From the NCBI GenBank assembly GCA_013399895.1, contig VXBA01001841.1:463951-527950 (forward strand): a stretch of DNA of 64,000 nt, given 5' to 3'. Shown here piece by piece: positions 61,343 to 64,000 of this stretch. A program made the translations under genes and the position numbers. This stretch comes from Serilophus lunatus. Its lineage: Eukaryota > Chordata > Aves > Passeriformes > Eurylaimidae. The notes below the pieces were generated by a model. That model was not told the origin of the DNA. It searched no databases and worked only from the letters and a program-made list of their open reading frames with translations. Positions within the stretch are counted from its first letter, which is position 1, and each line of letters starts with the position of its first letter.

Positions 61343-62702
61343 TAATGATAATATTTTGTTCATCAGATTAAAACAGGCAACTCCTAGGTTACTGGGAAAA
61401 TCTTTCAGTCATAAGACTTCTCGAGGTCATAACACCAGTTCTAATAGTACAGTACAGGCAGATATTAAAGGTAAAAGGAAAATGAGCAAGTTATTACAAG
61501 TATTCTTAAAAGGGAAAATATAGAGGTAGAAGAAATGAAGTAGGAAGTTTTTACATGAACTTTACTGTTTTCCATTTTCTTGTATTATGCATAACTAGAT
61601 ACTCATTTCAGCTCTGGAAAAAAATAAATCAGCTCCAAACTGAAGAACTCAACCAAACCAATGATATATTTAGCAGTCCCAGCTCAGAACAGTTGTTTAG
61701 GAATCCTAGAGATGACAGTCTTCTATCTGTTTTTCCTAAAGGGATAAAAGATCTTGTTTGAGTAACAGAACAAATGTAAATTTAGAATAAGTTTTTGAAA
61801 TTTATTCATATTCTGAAGTTTCTTCCATACATGTTACACCTAGGAAAAGGGGTAAAAAAAAAATACTGCATCTATAAGCTTGGGTGGTTTTTTAGTAAAT
61901 CTATTTATTGATCTTTTAAGAAATATTACATGATCCCATAAACCTTCCCTCATGTGTAATATTAGAGCAAAAGAGCTACAAAAAGTGTGCTGTGAGAAAA
62001 CCTCCTGAATGTCATAGGACATCACAATAGCCTATGAGCCTGGTTTTATTTCATAAACCACCAGATTTTATATATTATTTTTATGTATAACACATGTATT
62101 TTTATGTATCATATAAAATACATGTTTATATCATACTTTGTAAACCATGTATTAGGCATATAAAATATATCAATGCATACAAATGTGTACTTCATATAAA
62201 CAACTGCACTCTCAGATAAAACATAACTCTAAAAAAAGTAGTTTATGATTATCTTTGGTAAAAATAGGTAAGGTGGGGGAAAAGGCAGTGGGAGAGAAAG
62301 GAAACAGAGACATGACATTTTTTATCTTTGGATTATGAGGCTCCTTTTGTCCTGAGGTTAATTTTTCACACCTGTTTGCGATTCATTCAGAGCATGAGAT
62401 GCTCCAATTTAGAACAAACTCAGGGATGACAACTTGCAGCTGCTCTTTTAGATACATAGAGACAAAAAGTAGGGGCCTTGGAAATGTGAAGAATTTGAAT
62501 GTTTCTTGATTTTAAACTAGTAGGTGTTCAGAATTGTTATCTAATCGTTAATTTGGATGTTAATACCTTAGTAGTCCATGAATATGATGAAAAAGAAGAT
62601 GATTTTTTTCCCCCTCTAATTAGGGCTAAATCTGTTTTATCTGTGGTGCTTCAACAGGTTTGATGATGATATCTCTAATTGTTTGTGGAAAGAATTAGAA
62701 AT

Positions 62703-62860
62703 TAGGTTCTGCTTTTCTTTGAGTTGTTTTTTGTTTTATTTTTCCAGTTCAAATAATATATGACTTTTTTTGTTTTTTGTTTTTTTTTTCTAGATTTGAA
62801 ATTTTATGTCAAGTTTTCTCAAACTGATATGGTGTGGTTTTTTTGGGGTTTTTTTTTTGC
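62703..62860. repeat. T-rich low-complexity block
   Basis: Repeated T runs broken by G (GTTTTTTGTTTT, TTTTTTTGGGGTTTTTTTTTT). The F- and W-rich frame across it is an artefact. Confidence 0.8.
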
Positions 62861-64000
62861 TAAATACTCTTCTCACTTCTTAAAGTTTTTATCACTTCCT
62901 AGTTGTCAAAGCCTGTCAGAAAGCAGCTTATATGGGTTTTTCCCTCCTCCTTATTTATTTTTGGGCACTAAAAGTGGTTTTCTATTCATAATGAACAAAT
63001 GTGCTAAAAGTCCTGTCAACTTTTCTGACAGATGTGAAAGTCTGAGTGATTCCTGGCATAGACGTATTTTTCCCCACTGAAGGGATTAATTTACTGATTT
63101 ATTCTCCTTTCCTTAGGGAGCAAGCTGATATAAGAGACAGGAGGGGTAGAAAACCTACCACATATTAAATGTGTAAATATATACTATCCTTCACTCAAGT
63201 GTTAAAAGAAAAAAAAAATGGAAGTAGACTAATTGCTGATGTTGTCAATCTAAACTGAGCATTTATAAAACTCACATGGTGCAAGGACTTTTTAGTAAGG
63301 TTAACTCTTGGGTAACAGATTCAGCTGGTTTCAGTCTGTATTGAGGAATGGTGAATATTATGAAGATCTTTACCACTGTGCAAATTAAAAACCATACTAT
63401 GAAATATCTGGCAATGTTATAAGCCCCTTTTAAAAGGCATAACAGAGAGTCTGAAATCTCTATCTGAGAAAGGGATTGTTTAACAGCGCCTCAAGCAGAA
63501 GAGAACAAATCGCCCATTAAGTCTTTTGAGAAGCTATCAAGAGGTTTTCCATGAACAGGACCAATCTGTTGAAACAGGTGCAATTCTTATGAAATATTGC
63601 AAGCCAAAATTGAATTTGCCTACATAATTAAGTTTTGATTTCTGATTCATATGAACTTTGGATACTATTTTTGAGTGGTAATTTCCTTTGTCCAGGATCC
63701 CCTTCCTTCTGCAAAATCTCAGTTTGCTTAATGAGCTGGGTAGACAATCTTGGCTAAATTATATCTTTTGTTTTTGCTCTCTGGTTTAGCTCGTCGTGCC
63801 CACATGGCAGTCATTATGCAAGTAGGGCTTTGATTAAAAATGTCGGTGTTTAAATGAAAACAAAGCTTTGTCATTTGGACAAAAATACTGGTAGCTGGTT
63901 GCATTCTACCATATTCATGAGCTAGCAGCTTTTTTTGTGAGACAGACAACTTTCTGAAGGATTTCAAAGCAAAGAATGGTTTCTCTCTTTTTTTTTTTTT

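Larger units (their letters stand above)
58623..64000. other. AT-rich non-coding stretch to window end
   Basis: Contains T runs (58662-58679 and the final bases), the inverted repeat at 61281-61342, alternating AT patches at 62070-62200, and T/G-rich sequence at 62703-62860. A hydrophobic 125-codon minus frame at 60756-61133 and a 106-codon plus frame at 62760-63080 follow from T-rich composition. No recognised transposon or exon. Confidence 0.5.

Noticed and set aside
1..64000. Bacterial-type systems (operons, CRISPR, prophage)
   Set aside because: Base composition, repeat types (CR1, ERV LTRs, microsatellites) and the lack of long frames indicate vertebrate nuclear DNA.

Overview
The window looks like vertebrate, most likely bird (probably passerine) nuclear DNA. 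The evidence is an AT-rich background, three 3'-end CR1 LINE fragments with the (ATTCTRTG)n terminus, a long LTR of a type common in songbird genomes, and several degraded endogenous retroviruses (ERVs). I see no intact host protein-coding gene, rRNA, tRNA or CRISPR array. Nearly all open reading frames are 60-100 codons, lie in AT-rich sequence on both strands, and match no family I recognise. The window is best read as intergenic or deep intronic sequence with a layer of old transposable elements.

Layout. 1-8.9 kb: a GATA microsatellite, a near-complete solo ERV LTR (about 1608-2186), a T39 tract, and a GC-rich fragment (about 5.6-6.1 kb) of uncertain origin. 8.9-10.3 kb: a heavily deleted plus-strand gammaretrovirus-like provirus. 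It runs LTR start, integrase C-terminus, start and membrane-anchor end of env, polypurine tract, 3' LTR. 11.5-12.8 kb: two minus-strand CR1 3' ends. 16.5-17.0 kb: a GC-rich block with LTR-like properties. 17-50.8 kb: mostly AT-rich sequence with a third CR1, a possible ancient MIR-type SINE relic, microsatellites, T52 and A42 tracts, and one weak candidate for a microexon plus terminal exon (43.7-44.2 kb).

50.9-58.6 kb is the densest part. A minus-strand ERV keeps its long 5' LTR (53116-54592), a lysine-tRNA-type primer binding site, broken gag, a protease with an altered active site, and only the first part of reverse transcriptase. A related, diverged LTR lies in the same orientation at about 57115-58334. 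It sits 15 bases from the C-terminal coding fragment of a non-LTR retrotransposon (58350-58622, minus) that is not CR1. From 58.6 kb to the end the sequence is AT-rich with T-rich low complexity.

No working gene system is visible. The most useful observations are the non-CR1 LINE fragment beside a long-LTR ERV family, the single-frame gag-protease-pol layout of the minus-strand ERV, the deleted gamma-like provirus, and the untested splice-flanked microexon. All family assignments were made by eye and need repeat-library and protein searches.
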